The notes beneath the pieces are model-generated. The model was given only the letters and a program-made list of their open reading frames with translations, had not been told where the DNA came from and made no database searches. Both the position numbers and the translations under genes were made by a program. This document shows, piece by piece, positions 52,145-62,795 of a stretch of 64,000 bases of DNA (within the stretch, counting starts at the first letter, position 1; every line of letters starts with the position of its first letter). The stretch is from Calamus simplicifolius (lineage: Eukaryota; Streptophyta; Magnoliopsida; Arecales; Arecaceae). The stretch is from positions 477,912-541,911 of the forward strand of contig UESW01004258.1 of NCBI GenBank assembly GCA_900491605.1. Reading direction: 5' to 3'.

Positions 52145-52305
52145 ACATACGCCCTCGACGTTCGCTTCTCTCTCTGAATTCGGCCAGGTCTGGCATTCCC
52201 AAGCAGATGGAGGAAAAAAGGAGCTTTTTAAAAGCAATTGATGAAGAGATAACGAAGCTTTTACAGACCTGCCGAATTCAGAGAGAGAAGCGAACGTCTA
52301 CGTGA
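52145..52305. repeat. short inverted repeat near the right end of the MULE
   Basis: CTCGACGTTCGCTTCTCTCT at 52154 and its inverse AGAGAGAAGCGAACGTCTAC at 52284, with matching flanks of about 40 bp. Related sequence lies inside the left end at about 38577-38620. Confidence 0.8.
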
Positions 52306-52574
52306 GGTTTTGGCAAGGAAAATCTCATTGGATAAAGCGAGGGCGTAGGTTCGTGCTCAACTGATTCCTTAGCATCCGGACTCTCAGAGCGAGGGAGGGG
52401 AAGAAAGAGTTCATCTTGCAGAGATGAAATCCAACATAAATTGGCGCTAGGATGGAGGGAAAGGGCCACATTAAAAGATTTACTTACAAAACAGTTATGA
52501 CTCTCAGAGTGTCATAACTATTTCGTTCTAAGGTAGTTACCCGCGCATTAAATGCATTAACTAACTCTAACCAG

Positions 52575-52979
52575 AAAAAAAACTGTTGATATAATAAAGA
52601 AGTGGGAAGAAAGAGTTTTTACTTTGTGCTGCGGCTGACATTTCCTCCAGAAGTTTTTTTACACAGACTCCTGACTCCAGTATCAAGGTTTTCCAGTCCA
52701 GTAGCTGAAAATACTTCAGCCTCTAAGCTGGAAGAAACAGAGTTCTTCTTGCACAGATGACAAAAACGTAAAAATGGAGCGAAAGGGCATTTTCGTCTGC
52801 ACGAAAATTTTAAAAAAAGCGAACAGCATTAAATGTCCGTCACGTTCAGAACGTAACGTCAAAGCCCAGCCATACCGCCTGTCAGGTCATCCACGTTGGA
52901 TCCACGTGAACCAATAGGAAGACGCGGTGCAGCCCACGTCAGCGTTGCTGCACCGGGGCCGGTGTACAAAGTGTTTTCC
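52575..52979 (-). repeat. right terminal inverted repeat of the MULE
   Basis: Inverse complement of 38162-38567. The outer GC-rich 150 bp and inner AT-rich 250 bp are both conserved. Confidence 0.93.
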
Positions 52980-52988
52980 CAAAGTTAT

Positions 52989-54755
52989 TTGCATATTATA
53001 ACAAAGACTTTCGATTCTTTCTCAGAAAGACTATCAGTAAGCGCATCTGGATTTAGCCTTTCATGAAATTCTGCGGACTGCAGTTTGACTCACCTAGACA
53101 TTTCATCATTCAAATTTCAAGCCAGATGGGTTTGATCAACACAATATGCATCAGAAGTTCTTAATTAAGGCACACTTCTCCTTAACGAACTTACCAACAT
53201 GCCTGGTTGCATGCTAAATTGTGTTAGGCTAAGGCGGCTGCATTGAATTAATTAATTGCTGGGTGGCTGCTCTAAGCAGATCATAAGATTTTATGAGGTA
53301 GCTGCTCTAAGCAGATCCAATACCTTTTTGTAGCAGCGAATTCATATACTTCACCTGAAAAGATGTGATGGCAATGTTGTAGCTATTTATATAAATTTCA
53401 CAACTATAGATTGGCTTGGGTCTGATGGTGGATTGAAATGTAATCTGTTGAAGCTTTCCACTGCAACTACAATATATATGTGGTATTAGATGGTGGGATC
53501 GTTTGATGGAATTAGATGGTGCAAAGACTTCCTTGAGATTCAAACCTGTGCAGAGTGCAGTCGCAACGGCATAGACTTAAAGCAACTAATGGTGGAATAT
53601 GGCGTTAGTATGCATGCGATGGTTGTAGAAGATAACCTAAGATGCTTGCCAGGGTGTAAAATGGCATTGCCTCTATTATTCAAGAGGTATCAACTAGGGA
53701 TGGGTAAAGAAGTCGTAACAAGTTGTAAAGCAAAAGCTGTGAAGCAACATGTTATATTCGTAAACCTTTAGCTGCCCCTAGCAATTGGCTCGATTTAATA
53801 TGCATAAGCTTATTGTATAAGGATGAGGATAAGGAAGTATTCAAAATGATATTATTCGTTGAGAAGATGCTGAGACATGTATGGCACTGTTCTTTAGAGT
53901 ATATTCACGCCTCTCGAAGATAATATCTCGGTATAGAAGATTAAAACACGACTACCTTTTAGGATGGAAACAAAGGAATGAATCTCTGGACTGAAAAAGG
54001 ATGGAAAGCAATTTGAATGAATGATTATAAGAAAGTATGCACCGGTCTAGCGTGTAAGCAATTAGAATAAATAAAGGCACTACCCTATGGGCTGCTTACA
54101 ACATATCCCATTTGGCCTGGTCTAGCATGCACTCACCTCTATTTCTGAGGTTTATCGTATGATCGAATTGCAAGAAGGTACCGGCTCTATAGTAGTATGC
54201 AATGCTCATGCTACAACACAGTTTAAAGGGTGATCAGTCCCATAACTGTAATAACTAAAAAGTTCAAGAGTCCAAATTAATTTTAATTAAAAATTTGAAG
54301 ACCAAAAGCATATTTATTTTATTATTATTATTTCAAATGGTAGTGCCTTCATTTATTCCAACCTTCTAATCACCAACAATCTTCTTTTCTAACTAACCAA
54401 CGGGCAGAATATGCATCCTTCCCTATGCACGATGAACACATGCTACACACTCGATTAACAAGTTTTCAAATTTGACTTCACCGATTTGCATTGGGCTTGG
54501 CTCAGCTCGTGCATGCATGAGTTTTCTCACAACCATTCAATCAAGCAAAAAAGTAACACATATATAAGTAAGAGTAAGATTGGTTATTTTTTTTATGTGA
54601 GACTAAAAGAGTGGTTTTATGAAAAAGAAGGAAAAGTATTTAGAGAAAACTTTTGGATATTGAAGTATGCTAAATTTTCAACAAAGCCTACCTCTTTGAG
54701 AATAAGGCATGAAGGAGTGGTACAAAATTCATTTACAAGTAGCTTCAAAGTCTTC
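52989..54755. other. no recognisable gene; contains an inverted repeat
   Basis: AT-rich. TTAGAATAAATAAAGGCACTACC at about 54062 and its inverse near 54345-54370 form a foldback of about 300 bp that could be a MITE relic. GCTGCTCTAAGCAGATC occurs twice at 53264-53315. The ORF at 53490-53771 (93 codons) matches nothing I know. Confidence 0.45.
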
Positions 54756-54789
54756 TATCATTACAATAAATTCATGATTTTTCGATGCT

Positions 54790-55140
54790 AAAAATATCAT
54801 TTGTCGATGCTTTAAAGCGTCAAAAATATTGTCCCAACGTTTTTACATGCGTTGTGACGCTAGGGATGAAGACATTATTTGCCGACACTTTTTAAAGCGT
54901 TGGCAAAGCGTCGTTTCGTACCGGGTACAAATTGATCTAGCCGATGCTTTAAAGCGTCGGCAAGTTCAATTATCCCGATGCATGCAATAAGCGTCACGAT
55001 ATTCCGACGCTTTAAAGCGTCGGCAAATGCAATTTTCTCGACGCTTCAGGACATTCCAAGTCGGCGATGCCGACGCTTTAAAGCATCAGAATGATCAAAT
55101 TTTTCCTAAAGTTTTCGACGCTTAAAAGCGTCGGCATATT
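54790..55140. repeat. left subterminal GCGTCGG palindromes
   Basis: Seven or more copies of a CCGACGCTTTAAAGCGTCGG-like palindrome with diverged bases, separated by 20-30 bp. Confidence 0.9.
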
Positions 55141-55499
55141 CTATTTTTAAAAAAAATAAAATAAAGAACAAAAAAGTAAAAAAAATTATATTAAACCTGT
55201 TATATTTAATCCTGTGCAATTAAGATAAAATTTATATTAAACCTGTTATATAAAATGCAATCATAACAAAAAAAAAATCACATTGCACACATTCTTCACA
55301 TTCAAATTAAAATTTCAAATATAAATTTCATTACATCAAGAGAGTGTTACAATTTAAAGTTTCACAAAATTTAAAGATACTTGAAATGAAAGATATAAAA
55401 TAAAAAAAGACACGATCAATGATTTGTAGGAGAAAGGTCGTCACCCTGTCTGCGAGGATCTGATGCTCTAAAAGCCTATAAAAATTAAAATATTTAATT

Positions 55500-55760
55500 T
55501 GTGAAACATACATTCTCCATGAAAAACCCACTTAGTATAACCTCTTGAAAAACCCTTCCATATCAAATGTTCTTCAACGGTTTGTGGATCTAAATAACAA
55601 TTGTTAACACATCACCGATACGGACATAAAATCTTTCGATTCAAACTACTTTTATCCATACCAAATTTAATGAAATCATGAACTCCATCTAAATATTCTG
55701 TGGTATTTCTCGGTTTATTTATCCAACTTTTATCTATTGTAGGATAAATGATCGATAAAC
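55500..55760 (-). pseudogene. TNP2 transposase N-terminal fragment (second CACTA)
   Basis: The frame reads PTIDKSWINKPRNTTEYLDG, then VHDFIKFGM, CPYR and, after a TGA, NNCYLDPQTVEEHLIWKGF. This follows the same order as the TNP2 start in L3 (IDKSWIHKKRNCPEY ... HCMLKGF). Only this zinc module remains. Confidence 0.75.
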
Positions 55761-56491
55761 AACCAACTTTTATCCAATATCCTGTACGTATTTCATCATC
55801 ATAAGTGTTCAACATTAGTAGCATAGACATATGCCAGAATAAATTAACTTTTAGGTATTTTAATTTGAACACAACTGAAATTAAAACTTGAAAAGATCAT
55901 AGCTTTAACTAAAGCAAAACTGATAGTTTTTATTCACATTGATCAAACAAATAGTATTTTATTATTAGATGATAGAATTACTAGTTCATAAATGAACTAT
56001 AGTGAACCTGTGCTGATAACTTTTACCAATATTCTTTATTTTTTTTGCGCCAAAGCAGAAAGAAGTAAAAAAAAAATTGTTCCATTATTTGCTAGCATCA
56101 CGTGGCACACATATGATAAGGGACTTATATGTAATTATCACTAGATATTGAACTATAGTAATACTTGATTAAACTATTTACTATGAAACCATAATATTTC
56201 AAGCATCACTTACTGATACTATAATTAAAATGCACTTTTTTTTTTTTTGGGTACAAAAAATGCACTTCTTTGAGATAACAACTTCACCACAACCCATGAA
56301 GGTCTGACACAAAGAGGGATCATCCTCTTTAAGCCTTATAAGCATTATGATATCATAAACGTCATGTGCCATAGCACCTTCGGTGTAATGCTTGAGGCGT
56401 CTGCTAATGGATATAACACACGATTATGAACATGATTGAACTCATGTGAGGCAACGTGAGCCAGCATGGAATCTCACGGCCCCCTCCACCT

Positions 56492-56518
56492 TTCTCTCTC
56501 TCTCTCTCTCTCTCTCCT
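56492..56518. repeat. (CT)n microsatellite
   Basis: TTTCTCTCTCTCTCTCTCTC run, inside the second CACTA-like element. Confidence 0.9.
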
Positions 56519-58249
56519 GTACTCAGCTGTGTATTGAAGGGAAACCAACATAAAAGACCCTTTTATGGGACCCATTCAAAAAAGTTAAAGCTGCCATCAC
56601 TTCTGCTCTCACACCACAGCACCTTCCTCGGTTCCTCCTCCCCCCCTCTAGACAAAATTATTCAGTGTATGCAAGGGCTGGGTATGGTTGCTTTATTCCC
56701 TCCAAGAGAGACTGCATTGGACTTTGCGAAAGCAGACGTAAACCCAGATTCCCTGCGACAGCGACAGATAAACAAACAGGGGATTTCAACTAATATTAGG
56801 TGTTCTAATTTTCGGAAAGAAGATAAATGTTCGCTCTATCTTAACTTAATGTCATCCCATCAAACATTGTTTTTAATTAGTTTCTTAATACTTAAATATC
56901 AGGTCAGTCCATATATAAAGACATACAAAGAACTTGATCAAAACTTGGGCCATATCGATTATCATAACTTCCACGATATCATGATCATTTATATATATAT
57001 CTCAGATTGGTAGCCTATTATATGACTTAATTAAGGGGGGATACATCCGAATTAAAGACTGTATAGAACCAACGAGACCTCTTAAAATGGATAACAGCTC
57101 AAGGACATCCACGTGGGCCTAGAGTGAGAAGTATTCAGATGGTCACTGTCAACTTATTTTGTGCCATTCACTCCTGGATCCGTGATAGCAGAGCTTACTC
57201 AAGGCCTCTTTTTTTTTTTTTAGCCATGGATTTATAAGAGAACAAAGCATAAGGAAATGCATACTAAGAGTCAACAGAAATCACAGCTATATCTAGTACG
57301 AAGCCTAAAACCATTCATCTAATTAGTATGGATTTGTTGTTATCATAGAAGGAGCTAATGAAAAATCATTTTGAATGGCTCTTAAGGTTGAGCTCCCTGG
57401 CTTCGATAGTTGGGGAGGACCTCTGTACATTGGCACAGGATGCTTCCACAGAAGAGAGATCCTTTGTGGGAGGAAGAATAGCAAGGACTACAAGGAGGAC
57501 TGGAGGAAAGGCATTGAGAGGAAAACGGCAAGAAGTGCTTGCATATTGGAAGAGAGGGCAAAATCCCTAATTACTTGCACCTATGATAATTACATATGAA
57601 CAGAAAGAAGTAAAAAAAAAATGTGATCCCCTGCTCTGAGAAATTATAATAACATATGAAATTCAATTATAATTAATTAATTAAACATCCATCCTGATCA
57701 ATCGATGATCATTCTGTAGTCAGCTTCAAATTAAGATGTCTGTGTTATAATATCCATGTTGATTTAAGCAATCCAAAAGAAAGCTGTAGGCGTTACACAG
57801 CCCTAAATAATAAATTTCATCTTGATTTCTTAATATATTTAGCTAGGGCACAGAGCTTTACCGATTGGGACGTCGAGGACGAAGAAGAAAGCTATAAGAG
57901 AGCCAGAGGAGAGGGACGTCGAGGTTGGCAGCAGATGTCACCGGCAGCACCATCGATGGGGACAAGAACAGTGAGGAGATCGGTGGAGCTAGGGCACAGT
58001 GAAGAGCGATGAAGCTAGATCGTCGAAGGCCAAAAACTGGGAGCAAGGGCACGATGAGGAAGATCGGCGGAGCTAGATGATTGGGAGAGGAAGAAAACTG
58101 GGAGCTAGGGCAAAGGAGCGCGAAGCGCGGCATGGGAGACGAAAAACGAAAGCTTGGTCGAAGGAACCAGGTCGGGGGGGGGGGGGGGGCTTTTAATCCG
58201 AGCTGATCGAAGGAGCCAAGTCGGGGGGGGGGGAGGAGTAATCCGAGCG

Positions 58250-58455
58250 GTTGATATTCCGACGCTAATAAGCGTCATTGTATGCCGACGCTTATAAGCG
58301 TCGTTATATGCCGATGCTTTTTACTTGCATCGAAAAACCTAGTCCGATACGATATATGCCGATGCTTATAAGCGTCATTATTTTCCGACGCTATTTAAAA
58401 GCGTCGGCAGGTTGCGGGATATCCCGACGCTTCGACCTAGCGTCGGAAAAAAAGA
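58250..58455. repeat. right subterminal palindromes of the second CACTA
   Basis: GACGCTTATAAGCGTCATT and CCGACGCTATTTAAAAGCGTCGG-type motifs, four to five copies. Long G-runs at about 58173-58190 and 58222-58233 precede them. Confidence 0.85.
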
Positions 58456-58486
58456 GTTGGAATTTTCGTATTTTACTATAGTGTAT

Positions 58487-59420
58487 ATACTTATCTTCAT
58501 CATATGAATTTTTAAGTTTAAAAACCTTGTAAGTATGGTACATACATTGTTAGCTCTTACAAATTGATCGATCATCATGAAATCAAATATATTCTATTAC
58601 TTTGGCAGAAAAGCTCTTGTTCTTAAAAATGTCAAGGCATATTTACCTGCAGAAAATTTAAAGTGTTTTTTGAAAAAAAATCACAAAGAATACAATACAA
58701 CATTTTATATTCAAATCTAATATTCTTCTAAATATAAAACTAGAAAATTATATTTTTTTGGTTTCCTAAAAATTTATTGGGTCTCAAAAACATCTTTTCA
58801 ATTATTTTTTATTATTTTTCCTTCAAAATAAAATAGTATTTTTTTTATATTTTATACCATCCATCAATACCTCTAAACCAAATACCCTTTATTGCCGCCA
58901 CCACTACTGCTATATATAATTATCATCATCTCCTCTACCACTATCATCACCATCATACCTCCAACATCTACCGATAATATCATAACCATCACCACTATAC
59001 TGATACCATCATCACCCCCCTTTACAATACTCCACTACTACTGCTATCGATATATTTTCATTACACCGACCATCCTTCACCATCACCATTATATCTTCAT
59101 CATCTATCGCCACTATCGCCTTCATACCTCTGCCAATTATCCTTTACTATTGATCACCACTACTACCATACCACCATCTACTAACACCATCACACCTATA
59201 TCATCTACCATGAGCACCATAACTACCACCATTATCACCATACCTGCATCATATATATGCACCATCCACCATCAACTTCATCCATTATCATTTACCATTA
59301 TCACTATACTTGCACCACCTACTACTGCTACTACCTTCCTCCATAATCCATCATTACCGTCACCACTATCTCTACCGCTATCCTGAATCGAAGAGCAGTT
59401 ACAGTTGTTGCAGATCCAAT
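58487..59420. other. AT-rich then ACC/ATC-rich simple sequence, no gene
   Basis: 58890-59390 is dominated by ACCATCATCACC-like triplets, which give a 164-codon Thr/Ile/Pro ORF of no credible function. Confidence 0.7.
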
Positions 59421-59699
59421 CCAGAATGTTAGGAAAAGTGATCAATGATTCTTTCAGCTTGATCAAGTCTCAAACTATGATGCTAGGCTAAGAACCTCGC
59501 CAGACTTGCTTCAATGTTGGGCATCTCAACAAGCCATCTATTCATGCTCTGATCTATGAATTGAATTGCCACTACTACTTTATAGCCATAAATTATCAAA
59601 AATAACCTTGAATAAAAGATGTTACTCAAGCTGCACAACAAGAAGCAGGCTGATGGATTGACTTCATGGCAATTTGATACCCATTCCAAGACTAATGAG

Positions 59700-60165
59700 C
59701 ACTCTGCAGGGAATATTGAATTTAACCATCAGGTATAACAAAACAGTTCAGAAGGAAGCCACTAGAAAGGCTGAATTTAACAATCGCTTATAACAAAATA
59801 GTTCAGGAGGAAGCCACCAGAGAGGCGAGGCAAGCAATTGCAAACGTGTGAAGACAAGGTGCAAAGAAGCATTTTGACGCAGTGCGAAAGCGTTGGAATA
59901 AACAAGAATTCAATAACAACGACTGAACTCCAAGATAAACAATCACTCGCAAGCGATTCAGAGAAAACCTCTCTCAAGATAAATTTTTCAACTTTTAATA
60001 AAATTGATCCTCCGTCTCAAAAACCCTAAAACAACTATTTATAGTCTATAGGAAATAAAATAATTGAGGAAACTAAAAAGCTATAGGAAATAAAATAATT
60101 TAGGAAACTAAAAAGCTATAGGAAATAAAATAATTTAGGAAACTAACTAGCCTTGCTCTCAAACA
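59700..60165 (-). repeat. 3' LTR of the CRM-like element (left limit uncertain)
   Basis: The right limit is clear: TGTTTGAGAGCAAGG (- strand) starts at 60165, just after the polypurine tract AAGGACGAAGAGAAGT. A TATAAATA box lies at about 60036-60043 on the - strand. U3 contains a 34-bp unit (AGCTATAGGAAATAAAATAA-like) three times at 60043-60150. The left end cannot be fixed without the 5' LTR. Confidence 0.5.
59717..59825 (+). repeat. two-copy ~54-bp tandem repeat
   Basis: TATAACAAAACAGTTCAGAA and TATAACAAAATAGTTCAGGA blocks with matching flanks (TGAATTTAAC..., GAAGCCAC-AGA-AGGC). Confidence 0.8.
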
Positions 60166-60199
60166 ACTTCTCTTCGTCCTTGCTTCAGTTTGGCTGCTT

Positions 60200-61402
60200 T
60201 TCGTATGTCCAACTTGTCCATATATCTCATTGCAACCCTGTTTGCATCATTCTCTCCCTCCTACGAAGAACTCGACCTCGAGTTCTCATCTGGATATAGA
60301 GGTGTATTATCCGAAAAGAAGGGATGTAAATCTGCCACATTGAACGTCCTCGAAATCGCCATAGTCGCAGGAAGATCAACAACATAAGCATTATCGTTTC
60401 TCTTTTGAACAATCTTATAAGGTCCATACTTTTGTGGTCGTAACTTGTTATAAGTACCCATGGAAATCGGTCTTTCCTGAGAAAGACCATCACCTGATCC
60501 CCTACCTCAATGAGTTGTTCCTTCCGTCTTCTATCAGCCACCTCCTTGTACTTGGCGTTGGCTTTTTCAATCTTTGCTTTGACCTCTTTTGAAGTGCTTT
60601 GCCAATGCTCTGCCTGTATTTAGCCGGTATGCTGTACTCAGCCAGCTTTGGAAGCTTCATCAAATCTAGTGCATGTTGTGGTACTTTGGTATAGACGATG
60701 GAGAATGGGGATCTTCCTGTGGTTCGATGGATGGAATTGTTGTAGGCGAACTCCGTCTGGGGCAAACACAAATCCCATTGTCGTGGTTTTTCTTCACAAA
60801 TACTTCTGATGATATTCCCTAAAGTCCTGTTGGTAGCTTCTGTTTGTCGTCTGTCTATGGGTGCACCGTGCTGCTATAATTCAAGATGGAATCAAACATG
60901 TACCACAATATCTTCAAAAGTAGCTGAGGAATTTGGTGTCTCTATCGGATGTGATTGATCTAGGTACTCCATGAAATCTCACGACCTCCCAAAAAAATAG
61001 TTTGGCAATGGCATAGGCATCTGAAGTCTTCCTACAAGGAATGAAGTGAGCCATCTTGGAGAACCTGTCAACCACTACAAAAACAGAGTCAGCACCTCAT
61101 TGGATACGAGGCAAACCCAGGACAAAGTCCATAGAAAGGTCCTCCAAAATATTCTCATGTACTGGCAATGGTGTATATAACCCAGTACTTTGAGAATGTC
61201 CCTTGGATGTTTGGCAAGTATAGCACCTTTGAACAATCTTGTACACCTCCTTCCTCAACTGAGGCCAAAAATATCGTTCAGCTACAGCTGCAAGGGTCTT
61301 ATCCCTTCCCAGGTGGCCTGCCAATCCTTCTCTATGCAAGTCCCTAATTAACTTCTTCCTTAAAGAGGATTGAGGAATACATAGTTGATTGCCCTTCATC
61401 AA
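60200..61402 (-). pseudogene. CRM-like integrase, broken
   Basis: ORF 61402-61097 carries the HHCC zinc module (LHREGLAGHLGRDKT...CYTCQTSKG) and the first catalytic Asp in DLSMDFVLGLPR. The central core (about 60780-61090) is too frameshifted to read cleanly, although TKFLSYF-like pieces remain. ORF 60771-60502 resumes with LPQTEFAYNNSIHRTTGRSP. 60541-60227 gives the C-terminal SH3-like part (LRPQKYGPYKIVQKRND, NVADLHPFF). Confidence 0.85.
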
Positions 61403-61456
61403 ATAACCCTCATGTACATGGTAATCCCCACAGGGTTTCCTACTACCACACTTGCC

Positions 61457-62770
61457 TCAGATCTCACCAAAATCACTGTCTCCAGCATACAATTCCTTCA
61501 TCTGTTCAAACTCGATAACCTCAGCACTAATCACAGTTAACACATCTGCCCTCCTGCTCAGAGCGTCCACAACTCTATTTTGGGTTCCAGACGTATGCAT
61601 TAGTTTGAAAGGAAACCTTTGCAAAAACTGGATCCATCTAACATGCATATCCTTGTTAATCCTTTACTCAAGTGCTTCAAAGCCCAACAATCCGAATATA
61701 AAATAAATTCCTTACCCACTAAATAATGTTTCCACACTCTTAATGCTCTTACCACCGAATAAAACTCCTTGTCATAGGTGGACCAGTTTCTTCTAGTATC
61801 ACAGAACTTTTCGCTATAGAAAGCGATTGGTCTCTTTTTCTGGGAGAGTACAGCTCCAATTCCTACTCCGCTAGCATCAAAATTAACTGTGAACAACTTA
61901 TCAAAGTCGGGTAATGCCAACACAGGGGCACTACACAACTTCTCTTTCAAAAGGGCAAACCCGACTTCAGCTTCTTCACTCCAATTAGACTTTTCTTTCT
62001 TCAGACACTCTATCAAAGGAGCATCAATGGTGCTAAAATGCCTGATAAAGCACCTATAAAAACTGGCCAATCCCAAGAAGTTTCTCAAATCAGTCACAGT
62101 TTTGGGATTAGGCCACTCTCTAATGGCTTTCACTTTCCCTTCATCCACAGTAATGCCATCACCACTTACCACAAACCCCAGAAACAATAGCCTCTTAGAC
62201 ATAAACATACACTTTTTCAAATTAGCATATAATTTATGCTCCTTCAATACAACCAATACATTCCTCAAGTGGTCAATGTGCTCGTTCTCAGACTTGCTAT
62301 AAATCAATATATCATCAAAGTACACTACCACGAATTTGCCAATAAAGGGTTTAAGTATCTGATTCATAACATGCATGAAGGTGCTAGGTGCATTGCTGAG
62401 ACCGAACGACATCACTAGCCATTCATATAATCCTTCCTTTGTCTTGAAGGCAGTCTTCCATTCAACGCCTGGCCTCACTCTAATCTGGTGATATCCGCTC
62501 CTCAAGTCTATCTTAGAAAAGATGACTGCCCCACTCAACCTGTCAAGCATGTCTTCAATACGAGGTATTGAAAACTTATACCCAATGGTGATCCTATTGA
62601 TAGTACCCAATGGTGATCCTGTTGATAGCCCTACTATCAACACACATCCTTCAGCTCCCATCCTTCTTGGGAGTGAGCAGGGCTGGTACAGCACATGGAC
62701 TCAGGTTGTCCCTGATGAAGCCTTTGTCTAGCAATTCTTGAACCTTCTCCTGGAGGATTTTCGTTTCCTT
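61457..62770 (-). pseudogene. CRM-like reverse transcriptase and RNase H, broken
   Basis: RT motifs in order: FSKIDLRSGYHQIRVR, LVMSFGLSNAPSTFMHVMN, VVYFDDILIYSK (YFDD at 62311-62322) and LLFLGFVVSGDG. RNase H follows: FTVNFDASGVGIGAVLSQ, TYDKEFYSVVRALRVWKHY, then ORF 61648-61457 with RVVDALSRRAD. A TGA replaces the Trp of KKDGSW at about 62657. A 25-bp direct duplication at 62580-62629 shifts the frame. A further shift near 61650 splits RNase H from the integrase. Confidence 0.9.
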
Positions 62771-62795
62771 GGGGCTCATCCTGTAATGTGGTAAG

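Larger units (their letters stand above)
38162..52979. mobile_element. Mutator-like element (MULE) with FAR1-type transposase and ULP-like passenger gene
   Basis: Ends GGAAAACACTTTGTACACCG (38162) and its inverse complement at 52979. A perfect 9-bp duplication CAAAGTTAT flanks it (38153-38161 and 52980-52988), the diagnostic TSD length for Mutator elements. The terminal inverted repeats are about 405 bp and nearly identical. Inside: an open three-exon transposase gene (- strand), a Ulp1-like protease gene (+ strand), a displaced inverted copy of the transposase tail, and large tandem arrays in opposite orientations around each gene. There is also a palindrome with two small coiled-coil ORFs. 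A MULE with a ULP-like gene resembles the Kaonashi-type MULEs of Arabidopsis and relatives. Confidence 0.93.
54759..58483. mobile_element. second CACTA-like element, decayed
   Basis: The right end ...ATTTTACTATAGTG (58483) reads inward as CACTATAGTAAAAT. The left end CATTACAATAAATT is a decayed match. Both are flanked by TAT (54756-54758, 58484-58486). Palindromic GCTTTAAAGCGTCGG / GCTTATAAGCGTC repeats sit at both ends (54790-55140 and 58250-58455). A piece of TNP2 transposase lies inside on the - strand. The rest has no ORF of note, apart from a GC-rich leader-like stretch (57850-58150) next to the right array. Confidence 0.75.

Noticed and set aside
53490..53771. 93-codon ORF with several cysteines
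   Set aside because: No recognisable family and no splice partner. The surrounding DNA has no gene-like composition.
56456..57013. 185-codon ORF
   Set aside because: It begins in a (CT)n run inside the decayed second CACTA element and shows no domain.
58892..59386. 164-codon Thr/Ile/Pro-rich ORF
   Set aside because: It lies in ACC/ATC simple-sequence DNA and has no domain or splice context.
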